Shown one piece after another: positions 38,801 to 44,720 of a stretch of DNA of 64,000 nucleotides; the first letter of the stretch is position 1; every line of letters begins with the position of its first letter. Source of the stretch: Bedellia somnulentella (lineage: Eukaryota > Arthropoda > Insecta > Lepidoptera > Bedelliidae); NCBI GenBank assembly GCA_963576735.1, contig OY755177.1:4774001-4838000 (forward strand), read 5' to 3'. The notes under the pieces are model-generated. The model saw only the letters and a list, made by a program, of their open reading frames with translations. It did not search any database and had not been told where the DNA came from. The position numbers and the translations under genes were made by a program.

Positions 38801-40555
38801 GGCGGTAGAATAATAAAATTGTTCCGATCCCATGAACTTATGTCAGTCGTGATGGGAAATGAGGAGTATGACTGGGAACAATTTGAAACTAACTGCGAGT
38901 ACAAGAATGGCTACTCGTCTAAGGATTCGCAAATCAGGTTTGGAACTTTATAATTTAGTAGCGTGTGGCTTAAACATATGTTTCAGAATATAATTTAACA
39001 GCCGGCTTAGAATGTCACTACCCCTTTCTACCCAAGGGTGTCGTAACGGGCGACTAAGGGTTGGAGGTTTTTGGGCGATGCGGTTGGGGAGCCATAACCA
39101 ACGATGCCCTATTCTTACCATCTTGCCCCTGTCAAGTTCCAAATGTGGCTGAGTGGTTTCTAGCTCTAAAGCTCTGGCTACCCCTTTTTTGAGTTTTATG
39201 GCCGTGAGTATATGTATGTATGTATGTTTAACATCATGCGAAATGTATCTAATATTTCGCATAACTTTGTTTTTGAGTCATAAGATCTCGTACAATGACT
39301 GAAATCGTCGTCTGCTACGTGGACATCTTCTTAGCAGAGGTAGCGCTCTTATCCTTTTAGCTACAAATTCGTTTTTTAAAACGGCTATTACTTTTAGTTT
39401 TCTAAAATATTGTATATCTTTTTTCTTACCAAACGACGAGCTCACAATGTAAGTACCAATGTTCTACGGCCCCAGAAACTAGAGACTGTGTAACTCAAGT
39501 CCTTTCAATATTTATACTTTAACCTGTGACTTCCCGAGCACTAGCGAAGGACAAGTACCGTCATAACCCGGGAACAATAGAATTATAATCAATAAAAACG
39601 TAATTTGACTCTTAAAATAAAAGAAATAGGGGTTAATTCGAACACGGTAAGCTGGCCATCGGCGGCTCCATGGGGAGCCATCGGGGTTTGACGGTACTTT
39701 TACTTCTGGCTACTCTTGGAGGCGGCGGGACGTGAAAGGTTAAAAAAACCATGTGTAAATAAGACAAATCCACTACTTTTGTACCGTAGGCCAAAAAAGA
39801 GGTAGCCAAAGAAACATAATCAGAAATTCTTCAGCTGTTCTGGAATTTGAGGAGAAGATAGTGTATAAAATGGATCGTTGGTGATGGGTCTCCAGCCGCA
39901 TTACCAGAGCGATAAAACAGGGTAGGGCAATTCTAAGTCTAAACGTATGAAATAAACGTACTATCTATTTAATTACTTTCAGATGGTTCTGGGAAGTCTT
40001 CCACGAATTAAGCTTAGATGATAAAAAGAAATTTTTATTGTTCCTCACTGGCAGTGACAGAGTTCCTATACAAGGAATGAGAGATATAAAGGTATGCACC
40101 ATGGATAATTTTTCACCATAATTAAATTTCTCGACGTTTTTTAACTCAATACTTAATCATAACTGCTATTAATGTAACATAATCTTCACTTCTTTAATTC
40201 GTCATTGGCTAAACTTGAACGGAACAATTTTATTTTTCTTATATGCCTTACAAATCAAGAAACTTCGAGTTGTTCTAATCAAGTTGGTTCTAATATAAAA
40301 GTTGTTTAGACTTATTTCCGTAACAACCACCTATTGGTTTGTTACCTTCATTTACACCATACATTTTTTGTGTCCAATAATAAATTATCTCAATAATTTC
40401 AGATAATAATCCAACCAGTAGCCGACGATAGATATTTCCCCGTAGCCCACACCTGTTTCAACTTACTAGATCTACCTCGATACAAGACGAAAGAACGTCT
40501 CAAATATCATTTACTACAAGCGATACAGCAAACACAGGGCTTTTCATTAGTATAG
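11785..40555 (+). CDS. HERC4: HERC4-type HECT E3 ubiquitin ligase, complete, 19 coding exons
   Basis: Joined exons give 3114 nt: 1037 residues plus stop, close to vertebrate HERC4 (about 1050). Every junction is GT-AG and all phases agree. Residues 1 to about 390 form seven RCC1 blades, each with a [AV].CG..H motif and a Y/F.WG...GQLG motif. The middle (about 400-690) matches the HERC3/4 linker, with the NGSFL and [14 protein letters not shown] motifs. The HECT domain covers about 690-1037: the N-lobe motif [11 protein letters not shown], and the C-lobe motif [11 protein letters not shown] with catalytic Cys1005 (TGT at 40454), 32 residues from the end as in the family. It transfers ubiquitin from E2 through a thioester; HERC4 is cytosolic and, in mouse, needed for sperm maturation. 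The start ATG is preceded by CAAA and begins the family pattern M.CWGN. Introns carry very many retroposons, and two exons have decayed extra copies. Confidence 0.96.
11944..12118 (+). CDS. HERC4: HERC4 exon 2
   Basis: Residues 21-78. It encodes [10 protein letters not shown] and [12 protein letters not shown], a full RCC1 turn. Acceptor TTTATATAG, donor CCAG|GTATTG, phase 1 out. Confidence 0.95.
12562..12655 (+). repeat. SINE-D tail fragment
   Basis: ATTTTTCTTTCCTTTATTTA and ATCCCCACATGAGGTTTTCATG, shared with 29110-29158. Confidence 0.65.
12882..13110 (-). pseudogene. LINE 3' end fragment
   Basis: The minus-strand frame contains [17 protein letters not shown] and [20 protein letters not shown], the end of an endonuclease/reverse transcriptase polyprotein type common in moths. 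The ACTTACTTACTTACTTATAC tail region at 12882-12900 marks its 3' end. A shorter relative is at 13590-13650. Confidence 0.7.
14658..14894 (+). CDS. HERC4: HERC4 exon 3
   Basis: Residues 79-157: [22 protein letters not shown] and [10 protein letters not shown]. Acceptor TTTTCCAG, donor AATA|GTAAGT. It follows a 2.5-kb intron. Confidence 0.95.
15202..15358 (+). CDS. HERC4: HERC4 exon 4
   Basis: Residues 158-210: [16 protein letters not shown] and [10 protein letters not shown]. Acceptor GTTACAG, donor CCAA|GTAAGT, phase 2 out. Confidence 0.95.
15530..16276 (-). repeat. SINE-B copy split by a LINE end
   Basis: SINE pieces 15530-15603 and 16011-16276; the second includes the tRNA-like head (B box GAGTTCAAATCCTGGG on the minus strand). 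The LINE insert is at 15604-16010. Confidence 0.85.
15604..16010 (-). mobile_element. Truncated jockey/CR1-like LINE inside SINE-B
   Basis: The minus-strand frame encodes [20 protein letters not shown], then [18 protein letters not shown], the last residues of a lepidopteran LINE ORF2. It ends with GAAATAAATATTTTTTATC and a T-rich tail. Confidence 0.8.
16548..16656 (+). CDS. HERC4: HERC4 exon 5
   Basis: Residues 210-246: [14 protein letters not shown]. Acceptor TTATTGCAG, donor AAAG|GTGAGC, phase 0 out. Confidence 0.95.
17311..17361 (+). repeat. SINE-A 5' fragment
   Basis: CTGTGTACTATCGGCACAGA and ATAGCACTACC only. Confidence 0.6.
17404..17520. repeat. TA-rich minisatellite
   Basis: Irregular repeats of TATTACTATATAATACTA inside a SINE-D-like frame (CATGAAAACCTCATG at 17393, GAAAGC at 17522). 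Confidence 0.8.
17590..17757 (+). repeat. Diverged SINE-A copy
   Basis: GGTGACTTGGGAAA, CGGAGACTTATCACCAATCA, CTTTTCCCCACTCAAGTTCC and AGCCAACGAATTCCTAATTC in family order. Confidence 0.7.
17791..18013 (+). repeat. SINE-A copy
   Basis: CCGTGTAGTGTCGGCTTAGA to GCCGTTAGTATATGTATGTA, with a deletion in the middle. Confidence 0.85.
18085..18118. repeat. Perfect 34-bp palindrome
   Basis: GAGCGAAGCTATATATA followed by its exact inverse. The same GAGCGAAGC motif appears in the hairpin at 20141-20171. Confidence 0.9.
18149..18404 (+). repeat. SINE-A copy, tail variant
   Basis: CGCCGTGTAGTGTCGGTTCA to GCAGTGAGTATAAGTTAG, with a (TAAG)n tail instead of (ATGT)n. Confidence 0.88.
19277..19321 (+). repeat. 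SINE-A 3' fragment
   Basis: CTAGCTACCACTTTTTGGGA to GCCGTGAGTATATGAA. Confidence 0.65.
20141..20171. repeat. GC-rich hairpin
   Basis: GGAGCTTCGCTCG and CTCGCTTCGCTCC pair (with small mismatches) around CTACG. This type of foldback often marks transposon ends. Confidence 0.7.
20216..20455 (+). repeat. SINE-A copy
   Basis: TTGTGTAGTGTGGTTTAGAA to GCCGTGAGTATATGTATGTA, with a deletion near 20255. Confidence 0.87.
21467..21690 (+). repeat. Diverged SINE-A copy
   Basis: GCTGTGTTTCGGCAAAGATT, GGGCGATGCGGTTGGAGACC and GCCGTGAGCATTGTA. It ends 54 bp before HERC4 exon 6. Confidence 0.8.
21744..21875 (+). CDS. HERC4: HERC4 exon 6
   Basis: Residues 247-290: [10 protein letters not shown] and [14 protein letters not shown]. 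Acceptor TTTGCACAG, donor GAAG|GTAGTA. It follows a 5.1-kb intron packed with SINE-A copies. Confidence 0.94.
21955..22052. repeat. Remnant of the foldback-type element also found at 44.3 kb
   Basis: It shares CTTAAGCGCAATA, TATGTCGGCAACT, TAGTTTTCATACA and TTAGACAT in the same order as 44309-44570. It ends exactly where the duplicated HERC4 exon-7 fragments begin, so it may have taken part in that rearrangement. Confidence 0.6.
22053..22276 (+). pseudogene. Tandem partial copies of HERC4 exon 7
   Basis: A 161-bp unit at 22116-22276 repeats the acceptor and first two thirds of exon 7 (22277 onward) almost exactly, with GTGACG in place of GTAACC. A further fragment at 22053-22115 repeats the unit's end. 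The copy has its own TTCTAG acceptor but no normal donor. Read in frame it runs to a TAA formed at the junction with the true exon (22277), so its inclusion would truncate the protein after blade 6. Confidence 0.9.
22277..22459 (+). CDS. HERC4: HERC4 exon 7
   Basis: Residues 291-351: [11 protein letters not shown] and [12 protein letters not shown]. Acceptor TTATTCTAG, donor ACCG|GTGAGT. This is the only one of three local copies with a complete 3' part. Confidence 0.93.
23111..23270 (-). repeat. SINE-A copy with internal deletion
   Basis: ATACATGCATACGACTATAA joins directly to GATGTTGGTGATGGGTCTC; about 90 bp of the middle is missing. Confidence 0.8.
23537..23776 (+). repeat. SINE-A copy
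   Basis: GCTGTGTAGTCTCGGCTTAG to GCCGTGAGTTTATGTATATA. Confidence 0.9.
23838..24091 (+). repeat. SINE-A copy, young, direct neighbour of the previous
   Basis: GCTGTGTAGTGTCGGCTTAG to GTGAGTATATGTATGTATG, nearly the consensus of the family. A third copy in opposite orientation follows at 24613. Confidence 0.92.
24613..24864 (-). repeat. SINE-A copy, young
   Basis: Minus strand, GCTGTGTAGTGTCGGCTTAG to GTGAGTATATGTGTGTATG. Confidence 0.92.
26347..26532 (+). CDS. HERC4: HERC4 exon 8
   Basis: Residues 352-413: [11 protein letters not shown] ends the RCC1 propeller; then comes a helical linker with [16 protein letters not shown]. Acceptor CTCTTCCAG, donor CAG|GTGATT. Confidence 0.94.
27127..28172 (+). 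repeat. SINE-B copy, full length, split by a DNA transposon
   Basis: Head GATAGCTCAATGGGTAGAAC with B box GTTCAAATCCCGGGTC; pieces 27127-27321 and 27997-28172. The rest is the 675-bp insert. Confidence 0.9.
27322..27996. mobile_element. 675-bp TIR transposon with perfect 28-bp ends
   Basis: Ends CGGCTGTCCCAAAAAGAAAA... (27322-27349) and the exact inverse (27969-27996). Flanks are AGTG/AGTG (27318-27321, 27997-28000), which is a single AGTG in other SINE-B copies. A 70-codon ORF (27347-27559) has no recognised transposase motif. It is probably an internally deleted, non-autonomous element. Confidence 0.92.
28362..28446 (-). repeat. SINE-C head fragment
   Basis: On the minus strand: ACGGCTTCCGAGGTCTAATT, then GGGTTTGATCCCCACTGAG; like the head at 7644. 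Confidence 0.65.
28765..28989 (-). repeat. SINE-A copy
   Basis: Minus strand, TGCCGACACGGCTTGGAATA to AGCTGTGAGTACATGTATG. The 5' end is rearranged against SINE-D. Confidence 0.85.
28990..29158 (+). repeat. SINE-D copy (tRNA-derived)
   Basis: B box GAGTTCAATTCCCGCTGG, then TTTCCTTTCCTTTGTTTATT and CACGAGGTTTTCATGAAC. Confidence 0.7.
29210..29389 (+). CDS. HERC4: HERC4 exon 9
   Basis: Residues 414-473: [13 protein letters not shown] and [13 protein letters not shown], as in the HERC3/4 linker. Acceptor ATTTCCAG, donor ATG|GTGAGA. Confidence 0.94.
29815..29949 (+). CDS. HERC4: HERC4 exon 10
   Basis: Residues 474-518, with [18 protein letters not shown]. The acceptor ACTTTAAG is weak in pyrimidines but the frame and family match support it. 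Donor ACAG|GTATGA. Confidence 0.93.
30196..30357 (+). CDS. HERC4: HERC4 exon 11
   Basis: Residues 519-572, with [10 protein letters not shown] and [14 protein letters not shown]. Acceptor TATTTCAG, donor AAG|GTGAAT. Confidence 0.95.
30685..30861 (+). CDS. HERC4: HERC4 exon 12
   Basis: Residues 573-631, with [17 protein letters not shown]. Donor GAG|GTAAGT. A SINE-B copy begins only about 20-30 bp into the following intron. Confidence 0.95.
30885..31510 (+). repeat. SINE-B copy split by a TIR transposon
   Basis: SINE-B runs 30885-30933, is interrupted by a 443-bp element, and continues 31377-31510 (CACCAGGTGACAATATGTCA, then TTAGTACCTCTG). The head is missing. A near-identical sister lies at 31639-31846. 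Confidence 0.8.
30934..31376. mobile_element. 443-bp TIR element, 3-bp target duplication TAT
   Basis: The ends are GGGGCAAGACACACAGGAAA and its near inverse TTTTCTGCGTGTCTTGCCCC. They pair over about 45 bp with mismatches (also GAGGACGCG...GCAGAC). Flanks are TAT/TAT (30931-30933, 31377-31379), and the SINE sequence on both sides joins perfectly without it. No transposase is encoded. A 3-bp duplication would fit PIF/Harbinger-like elements, but the superfamily is inference. Confidence 0.85.
31541..31621 (+). pseudogene. Upstream fragment of HERC4 exon 13
   Basis: AAATAGACCATCAACTCC and the following 60 bp match 31947-32021 of true exon 13 with few changes. The 5' part of the exon and both splice sites are missing. 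Confidence 0.9.
31639..31846 (+). repeat. SINE-B copy, sister of 31377-31510
   Basis: It shares private variants with the copy 345 bp upstream (CTTAGCAAAACTTGGG and TTCGGGATATGTAACATGT). This shows the pair arose by local duplication together with the exon-13 fragment. Confidence 0.8.
31880..32146 (+). CDS. HERC4: HERC4 exon 13
   Basis: Residues 632-720: [17 protein letters not shown], then [19 protein letters not shown], the linker leading into the HECT N-lobe. Acceptor AATTTCAG, donor AAG|GTAAGC. Decayed copies lie on both sides. Confidence 0.95.
32371..32800 (+). pseudogene. Downstream decayed copy of HERC4 exon 13, split by SINE-A
   Basis: GCCACACAAATTATATCC through TTGAAG|GTTAGT matches the last two thirds of exon 13. 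A C-to-A change makes TAC GAG into TAA GAG (stop), and other changes follow. A retroposon at 32476-32729 divides it. The 3' splice-site side of the exon is missing, so it cannot replace exon 13. Confidence 0.9.
32476..32729 (-). mobile_element. SINE-A copy, full length, with 9-bp target duplication
   Basis: A 254-bp insert inside the exon-13 copy, flanked by ATATTGTTA on both sides (32467-32475 and 32730-32738). Because the target sequence is known from true exon 13, this copy fixes the exact ends of the family: 5' AATTGCCGTGTAGTGTCGGC and 3' TGAGTATATGTATGTATGTATG. Confidence 0.95.
33234..33470 (+). repeat. SINE-A copy, full length
   Basis: CTGTGAAGTGTCGGCTTAG to GCCGTGAGTATGTATG; close to the family consensus. 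Confidence 0.9.
33609..33926 (+). repeat. tRNA-derived SINE of lepidopteran type (SINE-E)
   Basis: A B box at about 33645 (GGTCTCGGGTTCGATCCCC), then the body GTGCTTCGGAGGGCACGATA with AGCCGTCGGTCCCGGCT, then GCCAACCCGCGATTGGCCAG and a T-rich end. This body is widespread in Lepidoptera. It stops 35 bp before the exon 14 acceptor. Confidence 0.8.
33964..34141 (+). CDS. HERC4: HERC4 exon 14
   Basis: Residues 721-780, start of the HECT N-lobe: [19 protein letters not shown] and MIWFSNN. Acceptor CATTTTCAG, donor ATTG|GTAAGG, phase 1 out. Confidence 0.96.
34463..34563 (+). repeat. Degraded common insect repeat
   Basis: ATATATAAAATTCACGTGTCAC and ACGGCTGAACCGATTTAAAT belong to a widespread repeat motif often found next to Helitrons. 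The family is uncertain. Confidence 0.5.
34564..35999 (-). mobile_element. Non-autonomous Helitron, copy 3, with nested TIR element
   Basis: The ends match copies 1 and 2 (TCTATACTAATATTATAAAG to CAGCTAG, minus strand). Without the nested element at 34734-35139 it is about 1.03 kb and collinear with copy 2. It lies in HERC4 intron 14. Confidence 0.88.
34734..35139. mobile_element. 406-bp TIR element inside Helitron 3
   Basis: The ends GGGAGCGTTCAAGTATTACG and CGTAATACTTGAACGCTCCC are perfect inverses that extend to AACGCAATTT. Flanks are TTT/TTT (34731-34733, 35140-35142); the empty site is AAGTTTATAAG in Helitron 2. Inside are C-rich tracts and further TTACG motifs, with no transposase. It is probably a MITE. 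Confidence 0.88.
36131..36499 (-). repeat. SINE-B copy, full length
   Basis: On the minus strand the head reads GATAGCCCAGTGGGTAGAAC with the B box GTTCAAATCCTGGGTCGGG. The body and a GTTTATGTTTATGTT tail follow. It is the best reference copy of SINE-B in this window and is not a tRNA gene. Confidence 0.9.
36594..36772 (+). CDS. HERC4: HERC4 exon 15
   Basis: Residues 780-839: [20 protein letters not shown] and KKLLGE, the conserved HECT N-lobe core. Acceptor AATTGCAG, donor GAG|GTATGT. Confidence 0.96.
37463..37640 (+). repeat. SINE-C copy abutting the exon 16 acceptor
   Basis: ATGTGATAAACATAAATG, then ATATCGTCGAGTTAGCATCC and AACTTGATCTGTGTAACATG. The tail lies within 15 bp of exon 16 (acceptor at 37650), so SINE-derived sequence probably supplies the branch-point region. 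Confidence 0.7.
37651..37842 (+). CDS. HERC4: HERC4 exon 16
   Basis: Residues 840-903: [10 protein letters not shown] and [18 protein letters not shown]. Acceptor AATTTTCAG, donor AAG|GTACGT. Confidence 0.96.
37981..38322 (-). repeat. Old SINE-A copy split by a younger one
   Basis: Outer pieces 37981-38093 and 38205-38322 are a diverged minus copy. The inner piece is annotated separately. Confidence 0.8.
38094..38204 (+). repeat. 5'-truncated SINE-A copy nested in an older one
   Basis: It holds only the 3' half (TTTTCCCCACGCAACTTCC to (ATGT)n). It is flanked by the 8-bp duplication GGTTGATG (38086-38093, 38205-38212). Truncation with duplication indicates target-primed reverse transcription. 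Confidence 0.9.
38345..38600 (-). repeat. SINE-A copy, full length
   Basis: Minus strand, GCTGTGTAGTGTCGGC to an (ATGT)n tail; close to the consensus. Confidence 0.9.
38795..38937 (+). CDS. HERC4: HERC4 exon 17
   Basis: Residues 904-951: [20 protein letters not shown] and DWEQFE. Acceptor ATTTCAG, donor TCAG|GTTTGG, phase 2 out. Confidence 0.95.
38999..39229 (+). repeat. SINE-A copy, diverged
   Basis: GCCGGCTTAGAATGTCACTA to GTGAGTATATGTATGTATG, about 60 bp after exon 17. Confidence 0.85.
39790..39945 (-). repeat. SINE-A remnant
   Basis: AGGTAGCCAAAGAAACATAA, GTTGGTGATGGGTCTCCAGC and GGGCAATTCTAAG keep the family order in reverse; ends lost. Confidence 0.65.
39983..40091 (+). CDS. HERC4: HERC4 exon 18
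   Basis: Residues 951-987: [20 protein letters not shown] and GSDRVPIQG, the conserved LTGS.R.P..G block of the HECT C-lobe. Acceptor ACTTTCAG, donor AAG|GTATGC. Confidence 0.96.
40403..40555 (+). CDS. HERC4: HERC4 exon 19 with catalytic cysteine
   Basis: Residues 988-1037 and [14 protein letters not shown] carries Cys1005, the ubiquitin-accepting residue, and the tail ends GFSLV. Acceptor AATTTCAG. Confidence 0.97.
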   Translation: MIIQPVADDRYFPVAHTCFNLLDLPRYKTKERLKYHLLQAIQQTQGFSLV

Positions 40556-41199
40556 TTAAGAATGCATACGAATGGAAATATTTTTATAATAAGGGGCATG
40601 GTTGGGAATCGTTTACAGTGCTTCCCATTTTCTTTATACATCTTTCTGCTTAAATCCGAACAAAACCGAAGATTGCCGAAAGATTATAGAAAATAGAAGC
40701 ACTGTATGCGATTTTGAGATACATTAAAACACAGCTTTAATAATGCAAATCGTATAATTGCACGGGCAATCGTGAATCAGAAATAAGGCTTAGCCCTTTA
40801 TAAGGCAGAGTTTTTATTATAAATTAACCGTATCGCTATTTATGAGTGAAATTATGGTGAGGACTATTTTCTAACTACCTAAAAATCGGTTAGGCATTGA
40901 CCATGTATGTGTAATATGGGCAAATTGAATGCTTTAAAATACTCGCAATTTGAAACGAATGGTCACATGCTTTTGAATAGAGGAGCGTTTAATTTTTGAT
41001 AATAAAACCTTAGACTAAGAAAAAAATCCTATACCAAAAATGCGGAACTATTGTTTTGTGCAATTTCTTAGCCTACATTACATTATAAAACGGACACTTC
41101 TGTCACCAAAAAGTGCAGTTTCGGTAGACAGCTATATCTGTCACGTAAGTATTGGCAGCTATCCACACATGCATAAATATTTCATTTGCAAAATGGACT

Positions 41200-41351
41200 T
41201 ATATCATTGTTAGACTTTGTTGTGCATGAGACCTCATGTGGGGATAATTTTACTAAACAATCAAGGAAAGTAGAATTTTGACCACCACCACCAGGAATTG
41301 AACCTGCGGACCATCCCGGACTACCGGCTGGTTTCAAAATCTTTCTTTCCT
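41200..41351 (-). repeat. SINE-D copy (tRNA-derived)
   Basis: On the minus strand: B box GGTTCAATTCCTGG, then CTTTCCTTGATTGTT and ACCTCATGTGGGG-type motifs shared with 12562-12655 and 28990-29158. Confidence 0.65.
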
Positions 41352-41360
41352 TAATTGATA

Positions 41361-41614
41361 ACATATATACTTATACTCACGGCTTTAAATCCCTTAAAGG
41401 GGTAGCCAGAGCTGAGGAATTAGAATTTTCTCAGCCACTTTTGGAAGTTGAGTGGGGGAATGATGGTAAAAGAAAGGAAATGTTGGTGATGGGTCTCCAT
41501 CTCCAACCGCATCGCCCAAAATCCCTTAAAAAGCCCCAAAACCTTTAGTCGCCTCTTACGTACCCCACGGGTAGAAATGTGGTAGTGCTATTCTAAGCCG
41601 GCACTACACAGCAG
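41361..41614 (-). repeat. SINE-A copy, full length
   Basis: CTGTGTAGTGCCGGCTTAGA to CGTGAGTATAAGTATATATG on the minus strand. Confidence 0.9.
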
Positions 41615-42004
41615 CAATTGATTAGTAAAATTAAATCATTGTTCCCCATTATTGGTCTGGATTATTTTCTTAGTCTAATGCTAAAACGTAGCGTGTCCAT
41701 CCTCAAATGATAATAACTATTATAGAGGATATATTTTATTAGGAAAGTCTCTTGTATTTAGAACATTTCACTCGCACGTTGCTGTGAACAAATGTGATCA
41801 TGTTACTGTTAGCTAGATGTCTGAAATAAATTATTGTAAATATTGTTATAGATAGTGAACTATTGAAATGTTTTAGTGTTGGAAATGCTCATTGTTATGT
41901 AACGTTTTATCGCATTTTATATTTATTTTAATTGAAATGCGGACCTCTATTTGGCATAGAGGACTTAGCTAAATTGAGAAGAAACAAATGATATCAATAT
42001 CTGT

Positions 42005-42142
42005 AGGGCAAGCACGAGCGCTATTTTATCGACACGATAACGGTTAGAATGAGATGGCAGTATACGATACTAAGTAAGTGTGTAAGAGATGGCTGCTTTA
42101 TCGCACGCGATAACTAGTTTAAACACCGCTCGTGCTTGCCCT
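42005..42142. mobile_element. 138-bp miniature TIR element with 5-bp target duplication
   Basis: The ends AGGGCAAGCACGAGCG and CGCTCGTGCTTGCCCT are perfect inverses. Flanks are TCTGT/TCTGT (42000-42004, 42143-42147). The inside also has ATCG/CGAT-rich inverted parts (CGACACGATAACG...CGCACGCGATAAC). The superfamily is not recognised. Confidence 0.85.
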
Positions 42143-42830
42143 TCTGTAAGTGGTTCAGTGTATTTCTACTAACACAAGTGAAGCAAATGTATGACCAACT
42201 AAAGTCAGAACATTGAATCAACGTGTAGTAAGAATGTATTTTGAAAATTCGTTTTTATCGGAATATTTTCACCAATTTTTATACCGAACTACGTTTGGTT
42301 TCCGCTCTATTTGCTTAAGCCCTTTATGACCATTGGTAAGTTTTATTTAACGGGTCTAATGCTTTTCTAATAATCTGCACTTTACCATTTATTAATCGTA
42401 TATGATTTTTATAAATTTGGGTTATCAACTTATTTTCTTAGATCACATATATTTTGCTACTATCTATTATTATTATGCTAGTATCTATTATTGTAATGTT
42501 TGGTTTAGAATTCTTTTAAAGTTATTGTAAAAGATCCAGAAACATTTTGTATTTTGATTATTTCAAGTTTATTACTTTATGTTTGAATTATCTTTTATTA
42601 TTTACTCTAAATTAGCACTTTTTTATCGTCACACGTCATACTCGATCTTTCAACTCTAGTGAAAAATGATTAATTTGTTGTTATACAAACTGACCACCTG
42701 TATTTTTTCATTAAACTACAAATTAATTGTGTGGAAATATTCTTGTTACATTTCTCGGTTGAGAAATATTAATCTTTACCATTAATAAAAAAATATGTCA
42801 TGTAAATAACACTGTGTTCTATAATGTGTG

Positions 42831-44306
42831 TTTCATTAGCAAACCATTACTTTCATTCTGTTTTAAAGCGCTGTTTTATGTAAAAATAACAATATTTATT
42901 ACATTGTTGTTTTATTAAAATCGTGTACTGCTGATAACTGTTTATATGCCGATGACATAGCATTTAGACCTTTGCGTTCTTGAAGTTATTTGTTTGTGTA
43001 ATTTTATATTACTTACACAGTAACCGTCCGAAAAAAAGCCCGCGAAATAAGTCGGAACTATGCCATTTTTTGTTCGCACATGGGTTCAGATTGATAATTT
43101 TGTGTGAAACTGAATATACACAGTAATGTTTTATCCAAGAAAATTATCGTTGGAAGCAAATTTGTAGAGCTATAATGTTTCTGTGATATGATAGTTTAAA
43201 TACATTAGTGTGATTGTATCAAATGTTATCATTAAAGCTTCATTGTTTTATTTTTATTTGTAGGGTAGATCTGAAAAAAATGGTCACAAACTCCTTTTTA
43301 TAAATTATGCTATATTGTTTGCTAGATCTGGAATTAAATTTGTGTGATAAATTAAGAGCAACAGAAAATAAAAGACACTGGGCAATATTCCACAATGAAT
43401 ACAACGCAGCCCAAATAAGAAAAATTAATCTTAATAAAAAAATATGCTCATACACGAAGATCCGATGCTCTGATTTTCTAATACAATTTAAATAACACAG
43501 CTTCTGGCTTAAATATGTCTCAAGATCCAGCTTTCATTAGATGCTTCCTTCGCCATTTTTCCATGAAGATTTATTGTTAATTCGCACTAAACGCTATCAA
43601 ATACGAAACGGCAAAAAATATTATGTCAATTATCTGAAATTTAATTTTGAAAATATATCAACATGTAAAATTTTAGTAAATAAAACAATGATTTGCGAAA
43701 TTTTTGCCGTTTTGGATAATTGCATGGTCATAATAAGTTTTTGGAGTTGGCTTTCTTCTCTTCTTTCTTTAAGTCTTTGTCACCACAATGCTGATTGAGT
43801 TAGTATAGCGATGTACTGGAGGTGATTTGCTCTTAAAAATCCATAAATATTCACCATCTGGTTTATTTTTGACCCATGAATAACTTTAAACTAATTTTAT
43901 TTTACAGACGAAACATAAAACTAATCAAATTGAATAAGAATCGTGGCTAAAAATCATGTTTCCAATCCTGTCAATTGATGTAAATGATAAATACGGTTCA
44001 CATTCAAGTGTGAACTGGTGTGTGTTTTTATTCTGTTCTTGAAGAGTTTATTTCGCAAGGTTTATTGTACTTCTTTCCTCGTTGTTGTTTTCGAAGCATT
44101 TATGGTTTAATAATGAACAGGTATTTTGTAATATTGAGACGCGATTGATGTTGAAATGTTAATGGTAATAAAATTATTTTCATACGTGAATTTGGCTGTT
44201 TATTTTCACTCCTTGGTACATAAAAAATATTGTTCCCATGTATAGACATACTTGACTTGAAAACAACGTATCATTTTGTGCCGTCTGAGCACAGATTGCC
44301 AAAATT
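42831..44306. other. Intergenic, nothing recognised
   Basis: AT-rich region between the convergent HERC4 and Zasp66 genes. ORFs at 43240-43798 have no domain and no splice support. Confidence 0.5.
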
Positions 44307-44627
44307 CTTAAGCGCAATACACACTGAGCCTGCCGAGCCGTCGACGTATGTCGGCAACTAGTAGTCGGCCGTCTAGTTTTCATACATAGGTAAGACATAA
44401 ATATAGTATTTTCTAAGATTTTCACGATTGCACATTATAATTAAAACAACTTTTGACTTTCGGATATTTTAATCGCGTGTTATTACGAAAACCATGCAAT
44501 AACACGCGGTTAAAATATCCGAATGTCAAAAGTTGTTTTAATTAGACATAAATATTTCAACACACACCGCTGGGTTGTGTCGCCAAGCAATTTCTGCGGC
44601 CCGGCGGGCTCAGCGTGTGTTGCATTT
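44307..44627. mobile_element. Foldback (long inverted repeat) element with inner hairpin
   Basis: The outer arms GCAATACACACTGAGCCTGC and the inverse of GGGCTCAGCGTGTGTTGC pair. Inside is a second near-perfect hairpin, 44438-44484 against 44498-44544 (47-bp arms, 13-base loop). The inner hairpin is absent from the related remnant at 21955-22052, so it seems to be a separate insertion near CATACAT/ATTAGACAT. Confidence 0.75.
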
Positions 44628-44628
44628 T

Positions 44629-44720
44629 ACATACATATACTCACGGTCATAAAATCCCCTAAAAGGTGCAGCCAGAGCTTTAGAGCTAGAAACTCATCGG
44701 CCACATTTACAAGTTGATAG
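44629..44720 (-). repeat. 5'-truncated SINE-A copy
   Basis: Only the 3' part (CTTGTAAATGTGGCCGATGA to the ATGT tail on the minus strand), directly next to the foldback element. Confidence 0.8.

Larger units (their letters stand above)
40556..42830 (+). other. HERC4 3' UTR and downstream DNA
   Basis: Candidate poly(A) signals are AATAAA near 41825, and AATAAA near 42785 followed by a GT-rich stretch. If the distal one is used, the UTR contains a SINE-A (41361-41614) and the mini-MITE at 42005. Which site is used cannot be decided from the sequence. Confidence 0.45.

Noticed and set aside
43240..43798. Three ORFs between the convergent genes
   Set aside because: No domain or splice support; composition like the surrounding AT-rich DNA.
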